A DNA stretch of 64,000 bases, taken from Kineococcus gynurae (GTDB lineage: Bacteria; Actinomycetota; Actinomycetes; Actinomycetales; Kineococcaceae). The notes beneath the pieces are model-generated. The model did no database searches, was not told the origin of the DNA, and saw only the letters and a program-made list of their open reading frames with translations. Shown one piece after another: positions 25,883 through 34,468 of the stretch. Every line of letters starts with the position of its first letter. Positions within the stretch are counted from its first letter, which is position 1. Position numbers and translations under genes: made by a program. The stretch lies in assembly GCF_050871315.1 (NCBI RefSeq), contig NZ_JBJLRE010000020.1. One strand, given 5' to 3'.

Positions 25883-26344
25883 TCAGAGCGGGATCTCGTC
25901 CGCGGTCGTGCCCGTGGCCCGGATGGCGACGTTCAGCCGCCCGAGGAGCGTCGCGAAGGTCGCGATGTCGTCGGTGGTCCACGACGACAGCAGGTCGTGC
26001 AGACGGTCCCGGCGGGCCTTGCGCGCCGCGTGGACCTGCTGGGTGCCGAGCGGGGACAGCATGAGCCGGACCGCCCGCCCGTCGGAGGGGTCGGCCGCCC
26101 GGGCGACGAGGCCGAGGCGTTCGAGGAGCTGGACCTGCCGGCTCAGCGTCGGTTTGCCGATGCCGAAGAACGCCGCCAGGTCGGAGGGGCGGGCCTCGCC
26201 CACGTCGTCGAGGCGGACCAGCAGGCTGTAGGCCTCCGGCTCGAGGTCCGGGTGCACCGTCCGGGCCGTGTCACGGGAGATGGCCCGCGACCGTCTCAGC
26301 AGGACGGCGAGCTCGCTCTCGAGCTTCTGGGCAGCACTCGACAT
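25883..26344 (-). CDS. MarR-family transcriptional regulator
   Basis: A 153-residue winged-helix regulator, HTH near residues 53-80 (ARPSDLAAFFGIGKPTLSRQVQLL) with the wing at ADPSDGRAVR. It differs clearly from the neighbouring MarR protein. It is divergent from ino1. TACGGT lies 6 nt before the ATG at 26344, so it is likely leaderless. The target may be itself or ino1; this is inference from position. Confidence 0.88.
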   Translation of the reverse strand: MSSAAQKLESELAVLLRRSRAISRDTARTVHPDLEPEAYSLLVRLDDVGEARPSDLAAFFGIGKPTLSRQVQLLERLGLVARAADPSDGRAVRLMLSPLGTQQVHAARKARRDRLHDLLSSWTTDDIATFATLLGRLNVAIRATGTTADEIPL

Positions 26345-26350
26345 GGCCCG

Positions 26351-26392
26351 ACCGTATCCCCTCCGACGCCCGCCACGACATGGACCGGTCCA
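26351..26392. promoter_or_regulatory. marR/ino1 intergenic promoter and palindrome
   Basis: TACGGT (26351-26356, minus) is the -10 box of the leaderless marR. TGGACCGGTCCA (26381-26392) is a perfect 12-bp palindrome around its -35 region and a candidate operator. The ino1 -10 candidate is TAACGT at 26430-26435. Confidence 0.45.
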
Positions 26393-26490
26393 GATGATCC
26401 ACGTGTCGTCCGCCGGGCCCCGGACTCCCTAACGTCCGGGGGACGACCGCGGGACCGCACCGGTCCCGGGCATGATCCAGGAGCTGATCT

Positions 26491-27567
26491 GTGAGCATCC
26501 GCGTGGCCATCGTCGGGGTCGGCAACTGCGCCGCCTCCCTCGTCCAGGGCGTGCACTTCTACGCCGACGCCGAGGACGACCAGCACGTCCCCGGCCTCAT
26601 GCACGTCCGTTTCGGCGAGCACCACGTCGGCGACGTCGAGTTCGTCGCGGCCTTCGACGTCGACGACAAGAAGGTCGGCACCGACCTCGCCGACGCGATC
26701 GGGGCGAGCGAGAACAACACGATCCGCATCTGCGACGTCCCGACGACGGGGATCACGGTGCAGCGGGGGCCGACCCTGGACGGCCTCGGGCGCTACTACC
26801 GCGAGACCATCACCGAGTCCGCCGCCGACCCGGTCGACGTGGTGGCGGCGCTGCGCGCGGCCCGCGCCGAGGTGGTCGTCTGCTACCTGCCGGTGGGTTC
26901 GGAGGACGCGGCCCGGTTCTACGCCGGGTGCGCGATCGAGGCCGGCTGCGCCTTCGTCAACGCCCTGCCCGTCTTCATCGCCGGGACCCCGGAGTGGGCC
27001 GAACGGTTCCGGGTCGCCGGGCTGCCCATCGTCGGGGACGACATCAAGTCCCAGGTGGGGGCGACCATCACGCACCGCGTCCTGGCGAAACTGCTGGAGG
27101 ACCGCGGCATCACGCTGAAGCGGACCTACCAGCTCAACGTGGGCGGGAACATGGACTTCAAGAACATGCTGGAGCGCGACCGGCTGGAGTCCAAGAAGAT
27201 CTCCAAGACCCAGGCCGTCACCAGCAACGTCCAGACCGACCTCGGGTCGCGCAACGTCCACATCGGGCCCAGCGACTACGTGCAGTGGCTCGACGACCGC
27301 AAGTGGGCCTACGTCCGCCTCGAGGGCGAGGCGTTCGGCGGGGTCCCGCTCAACCTCGAGTACAAGCTCGAGGTGTGGGACTCCCCGAACTCCGCGGGCG
27401 TCATCATCGACGCGATCCGCGCGGCCAAGATCGGGCTGGACCGGGGGGTCGGCGGACCGTTGCTGTCGGCCTCGGCCTACTTCATGAAGTCCCCGCCCGA
27501 GCAGCGCGACGACGAGACCGGCCGGGCCCGCCTGGAGGAGTTCATCCGCGGCGAGATCGAACGCTGA
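26491..27567 (+). CDS. ino1: Inositol-1-phosphate synthase (myo-inositol-3-phosphate synthase)
   Basis: Converts glucose-6-phosphate to inositol-3-phosphate, the first step to phosphatidylinositol and mycothiol. The 358-residue protein has the NAD-binding VAIVGVGNCAASLVQG at the N-terminus and the conserved catalytic core LNVGGNMDFKNML and KKISKTQAV around residues 211-235. CAGGAG lies 7 nt before the GTG. Short bacterial/archaeal-type length. A perfect hairpin follows. Together with the mycothiol-linked DsbA homologue it fits a mycothiol-producing actinomycete. Confidence 0.96.
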   Translation: MSIRVAIVGVGNCAASLVQGVHFYADAEDDQHVPGLMHVRFGEHHVGDVEFVAAFDVDDKKVGTDLADAIGASENNTIRICDVPTTGITVQRGPTLDGLGRYYRETITESAADPVDVVAALRAARAEVVVCYLPVGSEDAARFYAGCAIEAGCAFVNALPVFIAGTPEWAERFRVAGLPIVGDDIKSQVGATITHRVLAKLLEDRGITLKRTYQLNVGGNMDFKNMLERDRLESKKISKTQAVTSNVQTDLGSRNVHIGPSDYVQWLDDRKWAYVRLEGEAFGGVPLNLEYKLEVWDSPNSAGVIIDAIRAAKIGLDRGVGGPLLSASAYFMKSPPEQRDDETGRARLEEFIRGEIER

Positions 27568-27573
27568 CCGCAG

Positions 27574-27604
27574 CGCGCCCCCGGGACGGTCTCCCGGGGG
27601 CGCG
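27574..27604. terminator. Bidirectional terminator between ino1 and valS
   Basis: A 13-bp perfect stem (CGCGCCCCCGGGA and complement) with a 5-nt loop lies between the converging genes. Confidence 0.85.
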
Positions 27605-27618
27605 GTGCTCGGGACGGA

Positions 27619-30270
27619 TCAGTCCGTCGCGGCGATCTCGGCCGTCGCCGTGAGGGCGCCGCTCTCGCCCCCGTCGGACGGGGTCGTCCCCACCCAGCGG
27701 ATCGAGGCCGCGCGGGTGGCGGCGAGGAGGTCGTCCTCGGCCGCGGCGGCAGCCCGGACCGTGGCGGCGGGGCCGCTGACCACGGCCTCGCCGAGCGCCG
27801 TCTTCTGCGACACCTTCGCCTCGCTCTTCACCTTGCGCAGCACCGTGAGGACCTCCCCGGCGGCGGCCAGGACGTCACCCGTGGCCTCGCCCGAGCGGTC
27901 CGGGCCGAGGTCGGCCACGGTCGGCCACGCGCTGGTGTGCACGGACCCGTCCTGCCACCAGGACCAGACCTCCTCGGCGGCGTAGGGCAGGAACGGGGCC
28001 AGCAGCCGCAGCAGGGTGCGCAGGGCGATGGCCGCGGTCGCGCGGGCCGAGGCCGCGCCCTCCTCGCCCCGGGTGGCGTAGGCGCGGTCCTTGACCAGTT
28101 CGACCCAGTCGTCGCAGAAGGTCCAGAAGAACCGTTCGGTGACGTTCAGCGCGGTCGCGTGGTCGTAGCGCTCGAACGCCTCGGTGGCGCTGCGGACGAC
28201 GCCGGCCAGGCCGGTCAGCACGCTCACGTCGAGAGGGTGGGTGACGGCCGTCGGGTCGGCCACGTCCCCGCGTTCGACGCCCAGCCCCAGGACGAACTTC
28301 GAGGCGTTGAGCAGTTTCATCGCCAGCCGTCGGCCGATCTTCATCTGCCCGGTGTCGAAGGCCGCGTCGGTGCCCAGGCGCGCGGTCGCCGCCCAGTAGC
28401 GGACCGCGTCGGAGCCGAACTCCTCGAGCAACCCCAGCGGGGTGACGACGTTGCCCTTGGACTTCGACATCTTCTTGCGGTCCGGGTCGAGGATCCAGCC
28501 CGACAGCGCCGCCCGCCTCCACGGCAACCCACCGTTCTCCAGGTGCGCGCGCACGACGGTGGAGAACAGCCAGGTGCGGATGATGTCCTGGCCCTGGGGA
28601 CGCAGGTCCATCGGGTAGACCCGGGAGAACAGGTCCTCGTCGCGTTCCCAACCGCCGGCGAGCTGGGGGGTGAGCGAGGACGTCGCCCACGTGTCCATCA
28701 CGTCGGGGTCGGCCGTGAACCCGCCGGGGACGCCGCGCGACGTCTCCGCGAAACCGGGGGCGGGCTCGGCGGCCGGGTCCACCGGCAGGGCCGACTCCTC
28801 GGGCAGGATCGGCGCGTCGAAGACCGGGCTGCCGTCGGCGTCCAGCGGGTACCAGACGGGGAACGGGACCCCGAAGAATCGCTGGCGCGAGACGAGCCAG
28901 TCGCCGTTCAGCCCCGAGACCCAGTGGTCGTAGCGGTGCTTCATGTGCTCGGGCGACCACTGCAGCTCGGCCCCACGGGCCAGCAGCTCCTCGCGCAGAC
29001 CGGCGTCGCGCCCGCCGTTGCGCAAATACCACTGCCGGGTGGTGACGATCTCGAGGGGACGGTCACCCTTCTCGTAGAACTTCACCGGGTGGCTGATCTT
29101 CTTGGGCTCGCCGACCAGGTCCCCCGACTCGGCCAGGGCCGCGACGATGCGTTCCTTGGCCGTGTGCACGGTGGCACCGGCCAGGGACTCCCAGAGGGTG
29201 GCGCCGGGACCCCCGGCGATCCACTCCGGCGTCTCCCGGGTCAGCCGGCCGTCGAAGCCGATGACGGCGCGCGTGGGCAGCTGCAGCTCGCGCCACCAGG
29301 TCACGTCGGTCACGTCGCCGAAGGTGCAGATCATCGCGATGCCGGAACCCTTCTCCGGTTCCGCCAGGCGGTGGGCCAGCACCGGCACCTCGACGCCGAA
29401 CAAGGGCGAACGGACGGTGGAGCCGAACAACGGCTGGTAGCGCTCGTCGTCGGGGTGGGCGACCAGGGCCACGACGGCGGGGATCAGTTCCGGACGGGTC
29501 GTCTCGATGAACACCGGACCGGCCCCCGTCGGGTCCTCGGTGCGGGCGAACCCGATGCGGTGGTAGGCGCCCTCACGGTCGCGGTCCTCCAGCTCGGCCT
29601 GGGCGACGGCGGTCCGGAACGTGGTGTCCCACAACGTGGGCGCCTCGGCCGCGTAGGCCTCGCCGCGGGCGAGGTTGCGCAGGAACGCACGCTGCGCCGT
29701 GGCCCGGGCGGTCGCGGAGATGGTGGAGTAGGTGTGCGACCAGTCGACCGAGAGCCCGAGGCGGCGCCACAGGGACTCGAAGACCTGCTCGTCCTCGGCG
29801 GTCAGCCGTTCGCAGAGCTCGACGAAGTTCCGCCGGGAGATCTGCAGGAAGTCGCGGTCGTTCTTGGGTGCCTGCGCCGGCGGCACGAACCCCGGGTCGT
29901 AGGGCAGGTTCGGGTCGCAGCGCACCCCGAAGTAGTTCTGCACGCGCCGCTCGGTCGGCAACCCGTTGTCGTCCCAGCCCATCGGGTAGAAGACGGACTT
30001 CCCGCGCATCCGCTGGAACCGGGCGACGACGTCGGTGTGGGTGTAGCTGAAGACGTGGCCCACGTGCAGCGAGCCCGACACCGTCGGCGGCGGGGTGTCG
30101 ATGGAGTAGATGTCGCCCCGCTCGGCGGTGCGGTCGAACCGGTAGGTGCCCTGCTCGGCCCAGGCGGCGGCCCAGCGCTCCTCCAGACCGTCCACGGTCG
30201 GACGGTCGGGGACCGAGACCCCCGGGGCGGTGGGGGGCGGGGTGAACGTCGGGGCACTCGCGTCGGGCAT
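27619..30270 (-). CDS. valS: Valyl-tRNA synthetase
   Basis: Class Ia synthetase charging tRNA-Val. The 883-residue protein has HVGH at 69-72 (HIGH signature) and KMSKS at 600-604, with a CP1 editing insertion between them and the anticodon-binding domain at ~690-830. The YPMGWDDNGLPTERRVQNYFGV block marks the actinobacterial subtype. The long C-terminal coiled coil of E. coli ValRS appears to be short. The ATG at 30270 has a weak GATGAT hexamer 7 nt upstream. It is convergent with ino1. Confidence 0.96.
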   Translation of the reverse strand: MPDASAPTFTPPPTAPGVSVPDRPTVDGLEERWAAAWAEQGTYRFDRTAERGDIYSIDTPPPTVSGSLHVGHVFSYTHTDVVARFQRMRGKSVFYPMGWDDNGLPTERRVQNYFGVRCDPNLPYDPGFVPPAQAPKNDRDFLQISRRNFVELCERLTAEDEQVFESLWRRLGLSVDWSHTYSTISATARATAQRAFLRNLARGEAYAAEAPTLWDTTFRTAVAQAELEDRDREGAYHRIGFARTEDPTGAGPVFIETTRPELIPAVVALVAHPDDERYQPLFGSTVRSPLFGVEVPVLAHRLAEPEKGSGIAMICTFGDVTDVTWWRELQLPTRAVIGFDGRLTRETPEWIAGGPGATLWESLAGATVHTAKERIVAALAESGDLVGEPKKISHPVKFYEKGDRPLEIVTTRQWYLRNGGRDAGLREELLARGAELQWSPEHMKHRYDHWVSGLNGDWLVSRQRFFGVPFPVWYPLDADGSPVFDAPILPEESALPVDPAAEPAPGFAETSRGVPGGFTADPDVMDTWATSSLTPQLAGGWERDEDLFSRVYPMDLRPQGQDIIRTWLFSTVVRAHLENGGLPWRRAALSGWILDPDRKKMSKSKGNVVTPLGLLEEFGSDAVRYWAATARLGTDAAFDTGQMKIGRRLAMKLLNASKFVLGLGVERGDVADPTAVTHPLDVSVLTGLAGVVRSATEAFERYDHATALNVTERFFWTFCDDWVELVKDRAYATRGEEGAASARATAAIALRTLLRLLAPFLPYAAEEVWSWWQDGSVHTSAWPTVADLGPDRSGEATGDVLAAAGEVLTVLRKVKSEAKVSQKTALGEAVVSGPAATVRAAAAAEDDLLAATRAASIRWVGTTPSDGGESGALTATAEIAATD

Positions 30271-30330
30271 GGGGTCATCATCGCAAAGACCACCGGTCCT
30301 CCCGCCGCACCTCCCCGGGGCCGGGCGGGC

Positions 30331-31221
30331 TCAGCCGGTCGGCTCGAGCGCGCCCGGGTCCAGCAGGTCGAGCAGGTGACGGGTGGGGGCGCTGCGCCCC
30401 CGCGGGTCCACGACCAGCGAGACGACCCACTCGGGGGCGTCGGGCGGCAGGGCCACCCGGCCGAGTCCGGCGGCCTGCGGCTTCTGCCCGACGTGGCGCG
30501 GGACGATCGCCGTGCCCAGTCCGCGCCCGATCAGGTCGAGCAGCGTGTGCACGTCACCCACGGTGAACCGGACCCGGCGGTGGATCCCCGCCCCGGCGCA
30601 GGCGGCGTCGGCGACCGTCCGCATGGCCCAGCTCGGGTCCACGTCGATGAAGGCCCGGTCGGCCAGGTCGTCCCAGCCGACCTCGGCGCGGGCCGCGAGC
30701 GGGTGCCCGGGCGGGGTCAGCAGGATGAGCGGCTCGCGCCCGACCTCGGTGCGGGGCAGGGCCCCCAGGTGCTCGGTGGTCGCGACCACGGCGAGGTCGA
30801 GCTCGCCGTCGCGGACCAGCTCCAGCAGCGCGTGCGACCCGGCCTGCCGGAAGGTGATCTCGACCTCGGGGTGGCGGCGGTGGAAGCGTTCGAGGGCGGA
30901 GGACACGTCGAGCAGCCCGAGGCACTGCTCGGCGCCGACCCGCAGGGACCCCGACAGGGCCTGGGTGGCCTGCACCACCGCGTCGCGCGCGGTCCCCGCC
31001 CGGGCCAGCAGCTCGCGCGCGTGCGGCAGCAGGGCCAGGCCCGCCGGGGTCGGTTCCACCCGCCGCGAGGTGCGATGGAACAGCTCGGTGCCGAGCTCGG
31101 TCTCCAAGGTCCGGATCGCGGCCGACAGGCCCGACTGGGAGACTCCGCTCAGCGCGGCGGCCCGGGTGAAGTGCCGCTCGTCGGCCAGGGCGACAACATA
31201 GGCCAGCTGTCGAAGGTCCAT
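30331..31221 (-). CDS. LysR-family transcriptional regulator
   Basis: A 296-residue regulator with the N-terminal HTH (HFTRAAALSGVSQSGLSAAIRTLE, residues ~18-41) and a periplasmic-binding-like effector domain from ~90. It is divergent from two aldo-keto reductase genes, which are its likely targets. A perfect inverted repeat typical of LysR sites lies just upstream of its ATG. The inducer is unknown. Confidence 0.92.
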   Translation of the reverse strand: MDLRQLAYVVALADERHFTRAAALSGVSQSGLSAAIRTLETELGTELFHRTSRRVEPTPAGLALLPHARELLARAGTARDAVVQATQALSGSLRVGAEQCLGLLDVSSALERFHRRHPEVEITFRQAGSHALLELVRDGELDLAVVATTEHLGALPRTEVGREPLILLTPPGHPLAARAEVGWDDLADRAFIDVDPSWAMRTVADAACAGAGIHRRVRFTVGDVHTLLDLIGRGLGTAIVPRHVGQKPQAAGLGRVALPPDAPEWVVSLVVDPRGRSAPTRHLLDLLDPGALEPTG

Positions 31222-31234
31222 GCATCCATCTTGC

Positions 31235-31289
31235 TTCTCAATCCCATGAGAATCAATCGTTGGACTTCTCAACCCGGCGTTCCTAGGGT
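31235..31289. promoter_or_regulatory. LysR box and leaderless promoter of the aldo-keto reductase operon
   Basis: TTCTCA-N6-TGAGAA (31235-31252) is a perfect dyad containing a T-N11-A core. The same half site TTCTCA recurs at 31266-31271. TTGGAC (31260-31265), 18-nt spacer, TAGGGT (31284-31289) then 7 nt to the ATG form a leaderless promoter. The dyad at about -60 and half site near the -35 match the usual recognition/activation sites of LysR regulators. Confidence 0.7.
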
Positions 31290-31296
31290 CGGGGTC

Positions 31297-32166
31297 ATGC
31301 AGCAACGACGCCTCGGATCCCAGCCGTCCTCCCCGTCGGTGTCCGCGATCGGACTCGGCGCCATGCCGATGTCCATCGAGGGCCGCCCCGACCGGGAACG
31401 CTCCATCGCCACCATCCACGCGGCCCTCGAGGCCGGCATCACCCTGATCGACACCGCCGACGCCTACCACCGCGACGCGAACGACGTCGGCCACAACGAG
31501 GAGCTCGTCGCGGAGGCCCTCAAGGGACACCCCCGCTCCGGGGACGTGATCGTCGCCACCAAGGGCGGGCACCTGCGCCCCGGTGACGGGTCCTGGACCC
31601 AGAACGGCGACCCGGCCCACCTCAAGCGGGCCGCCAAGGAGTCCGCGCGCCGCCTCGGGGTCGAGGCCGTCGGGCTCTACCAGTTCCACCGACCCGACCC
31701 CGCCGTCCCGTACGCGGAGTCCGTCGGTGCGCTCGCGGAACTCCTCGACGAGGGCGTCATCGTCCTGGCCGGGATCTCCAACGCCACCGTGGCCCAGATC
31801 GCCGAGGCCGACGCGGTGCTCGGGGGCCGGCTCGCCTCGGTGCAGAACCAGTTCTCCCCGGCCTTCCGCTCCAGCCTGGAGGAGCTGCAGCACTGCGCCG
31901 AGAACGGCATCGCGTTCCTGCCCTGGAGCCCGCTCGGCGGGATCTCCAAGGCCGCGGACCTCGGCAGCAACCACCAGGCGTTCCAGGCCGTCGCCGACGC
32001 CCGCGGGGTCTCCCCGCAGCAGGTGACCCTGGCCTGGGAGCTGGCCCTGGCCGACGTCGTCGTCCCGATCCCGGGCTCCTCGCGCCCGCAGAGCATCACC
32101 GACTCCGCGGCCGCCGCCGAGCTGGAACTCACCCCCGCCGAGATCGAGGAGCTGTCGCGCGCATGA
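31297..32166 (+). CDS. Aldo/keto reductase
   Basis: NADPH-dependent carbonyl reductase with a TIM barrel, 289 residues. The catalytic tetrad is visible: Asp and Tyr in DTADAYH, Lys in VATKGG, His in YQFHRPD. Leaderless start at ATG 31297. The next gene, another aldo/keto reductase, overlaps it by 4 nt. Substrate unknown; probably regulated by the divergent LysR protein. Confidence 0.92.
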   Translation: MQQRRLGSQPSSPSVSAIGLGAMPMSIEGRPDRERSIATIHAALEAGITLIDTADAYHRDANDVGHNEELVAEALKGHPRSGDVIVATKGGHLRPGDGSWTQNGDPAHLKRAAKESARRLGVEAVGLYQFHRPDPAVPYAESVGALAELLDEGVIVLAGISNATVAQIAEADAVLGGRLASVQNQFSPAFRSSLEELQHCAENGIAFLPWSPLGGISKAADLGSNHQAFQAVADARGVSPQQVTLAWELALADVVVPIPGSSRPQSITDSAAAAELELTPAEIEELSRA

Positions 32167-33146
32167 GCACCGCACCGACCACCCCCACCCCCGTCCGCAG
32201 CGTCGCGCTGGGGTCCAGCGGCTTGCAGGTCCCCAACGTCGTCCTCGGTCTCATGCGCATCGCCGACCTCGAGGACCGGGCGATCCGCGACCTCTGGACC
32301 GCGGCACGCGAGTCCGGCATCACCTTCCTCGACCACGCCGACGTATACGGCGGGGCGTTGCACCGCAGCGAGGAACGCTTCGCCGAGGCCGTCCCGCTGA
32401 GCAGCTCCGAACGGGCCGAGGTGATCATCCAGAGCAAGGCCGGGATCGTCCCGCCCCAGGACGGGGACCCGGGCAGCGGACCCTACTTCGACTACAGCTA
32501 CGAGCACCTCGTCGAGGCCGTCGAGGGCTCCCTGCGGGCGCTGCGCACCGACTACCTCGACGTGCTGCTCCTGCACCGTCCCGACGCCCTCGTCGAACCC
32601 GACGAGGTCGCCCGGGCCTTCGACGAGCTGCACGCGGCCGGCAAGGTGCGCCACTTCGGGGTCTCCAACCACACCCCCGCGCAGATCGAGCTGCTCAGGC
32701 GCTCGGTGCGTCAGCCGCTGGTCGCCAACCAGCTGCAGCTGTCCATCACCCACGCCTCGCTCGTCGCGCAGGGCGTGGCGATGAACATGACCGGCCTGGA
32801 CCAGTCGATCTCCCGCGACGTCGGGACGCTGGACTACTGCCGGCTGAACGACCTCACCGTGCAGACGTGGTCGCCGTTCCAGGCCGGGTTCTTCGACGGG
32901 GTCTTCCTCGACAACCCGAAGTACCCGGAGCTGAACGCCGTCCTCGACCGGCTGGCCGCCGAGTACGACGTCCCGGCGCTCGCGGTCGCCACCGCCTGGA
33001 TCACCCGCCACCCGGCGGGCATGCAGGTCGTCCTCGGCACCACCAACCCCGACCGGGTCCGGGCCGCGGCCCAGGGTTCGGACCTGCGCCTCACCCGGGC
33101 GCAGTGGTACGAGCTGTTCCGCGCCGCCGGCCACACCGTCCCCTGA
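32163..33146 (+). CDS. Aldo/keto reductase (YdhF-like)
   Basis: A 327-residue TIM-barrel reductase. The tetrad residues are Asp/Tyr in DHADVYGG, Lys in IIQSKAG and His in LLLHRPD. The region QTWSPFQAGFF and the C-terminal TTNPDRV fit the YdhF-like subgroup rather than the family of its upstream neighbour. The ATG overlaps the previous stop (ATGA). Substrate unknown. Confidence 0.9.
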   Translation: MSTAPTTPTPVRSVALGSSGLQVPNVVLGLMRIADLEDRAIRDLWTAARESGITFLDHADVYGGALHRSEERFAEAVPLSSSERAEVIIQSKAGIVPPQDGDPGSGPYFDYSYEHLVEAVEGSLRALRTDYLDVLLLHRPDALVEPDEVARAFDELHAAGKVRHFGVSNHTPAQIELLRRSVRQPLVANQLQLSITHASLVAQGVAMNMTGLDQSISRDVGTLDYCRLNDLTVQTWSPFQAGFFDGVFLDNPKYPELNAVLDRLAAEYDVPALAVATAWITRHPAGMQVVLGTTNPDRVRAAAQGSDLRLTRAQWYELFRAAGHTVP

Positions 33147-33192
33147 CCGCCCGCCCCCGCTGACCACCCCCCCCACCCCACGCCCTACACCC

Positions 33193-33234
33193 CCGTGATC
33201 AAGGAATTCTGGCCGCAGGATTCCTTGATCACGG
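33193..33234. repeat. AT-rich perfect hairpin element between convergent genes
   Basis: A 15-bp perfect stem (CCGTGATCAAGGAAT and complement) whose 12-nt loop itself pairs (CTG, GCCG, CAG). It is flanked by complementary C-rich (CCACCCCA before) and G-rich (TGGGGTGGGG after) tracts. It is notably richer in A/T than its surroundings. It may act as a two-way terminator or be a copy of a dispersed intergenic repeat. Confidence 0.7.
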
Positions 33235-33268
33235 AGGGGTTCTGGGGTGGGGTGGGTGGGGGCGGGGA

Positions 33269-34468
33269 TCAGGTGAAGGCGCTGATGCCGGTCAGGTGGC
33301 GACCGACGATGAGGGTCTGGATGCTCTCGGTGCCCTCGTAGGTGTGCAGGGCCTCGACGTCGGCCATGTGCCGGGCGACGCGGTGCTCCAGCAGGATCCC
33401 GTTGCCGCCGAGCAGGTCCCGGGCCAGGGCCACGACCTCGCGGGCCTTGCGGGTCCCGTTCACCTTGGCCAGGGAGGCCTGCGTGTCGGTGAGCCGACCC
33501 TGCTCGGCCAGCCGGGACACGCGCAGGCAGTAGAGCTGCATCGCGGTGACCTCGGCCAGCATCCGGACGAGCTTGTCCTGGACCAGCTGGAACGAGGCCA
33601 GCGGTTGCCCGAACTGCTTGCGCTGCACCGCGTAGGCGAGAGCGGTCTCGTAGGCCGCGGTGGCGTGCCCCAGCGCCCCCCAGGCGATGCCGGCGCGGGT
33701 CGCCGACAGCACCCGGCCGGTGTCCTTGAACGAACGCGCCCCGGGCAGCTTGTTCGCCGCCGGCACCCGCACCCCGGTCAGGGTGATGTGCGCGTTGTGG
33801 ATCGAGCGCAGCGACGCCTTCCCGGTGATCACCTCGGCCTGGTAGCCCGGGGTGCCCTTCTCGACCAGGAAACCCTGGATCTGCCCGTCCTCGCCGCGCG
33901 CCCAGACGACCACGACGTCGGCGACGTCACCCAGGCCGATCCAGCGCTTCGCCCCGTCGAGGACGTAGTCGTCGCCGTCGCGCACGGCGCGGGTCTCCAG
34001 CGCCACCGCGTCGGAACCGTGCTCGGGTTCGGTGAGCGCGAAGGCCCCGAGCAGTTCGAGGCGGGCCATCGGGGGGAGCCACCGCTGCTTCTGCTCCTCC
34101 GACCCCAGGAACTCGATGGAGCGCATGGCGAGTCCGGCCTGCACCCCGAGCAGGGTCGCGAAACTGCCGTCCCCGCGGGACAGCTCCATGGTGATCAGAC
34201 CAGCGGCGGTGTGGCTCAGCCGGGGGATCCCCGGCCCCTCCAGCCCGTCCCCGACCAGACCCAGCCGCCCGTACTCCTGCAGGACGTCGAGCGGCATCTC
34301 GGCCCGCTCCCACCAGCCGCCCGCCGCGGGCAGGACCCGGGCGTCGACGAACTCGCGCACCGAGGTCCAGACCCGCAGCTCCTCGGCGGTGAGCTCGGCG
34401 GCGATGTCGAAGTAGTCGACCCCGGTGGGGGCGGCGGTCGGGCGCGGGGTCCCGGTCACGGTGGTCAC
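33269..34468 (-). CDS. Acyl-CoA dehydrogenase (glutaryl-CoA dehydrogenase-like)
   Basis: FAD enzyme that oxidises acyl-CoA to enoyl-CoA in beta-oxidation. The 399-residue protein has the acyl-CoA dehydrogenase signatures GAFALTEPEHGSDA and RKQFGQPLASFQLVQ, and the glutaryl-CoA-type C-terminal HTYEGTESIQTLIVGR, whose Glu is the probable catalytic base. The GTG start at 34468 overlaps the ligase stop (GTGA). It is the last gene of the leftward fatty-acid operon. Confidence 0.9.
   Translation of the reverse strand: MTTVTGTPRPTAAPTGVDYFDIAAELTAEELRVWTSVREFVDARVLPAAGGWWERAEMPLDVLQEYGRLGLVGDGLEGPGIPRLSHTAAGLITMELSRGDGSFATLLGVQAGLAMRSIEFLGSEEQKQRWLPPMARLELLGAFALTEPEHGSDAVALETRAVRDGDDYVLDGAKRWIGLGDVADVVVVWARGEDGQIQGFLVEKGTPGYQAEVITGKASLRSIHNAHITLTGVRVPAANKLPGARSFKDTGRVLSATRAGIAWGALGHATAAYETALAYAVQRKQFGQPLASFQLVQDKLVRMLAEVTAMQLYCLRVSRLAEQGRLTDTQASLAKVNGTRKAREVVALARDLLGGNGILLEHRVARHMADVEALHTYEGTESIQTLIVGRHLTGISAFT

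Noticed and set aside
27937..31296. Plus-strand open frame continuous with the first aldo-keto reductase
   Set aside because: It is antisense to valS and lysR; the real gene starts at ATG 31297 with a leaderless promoter.
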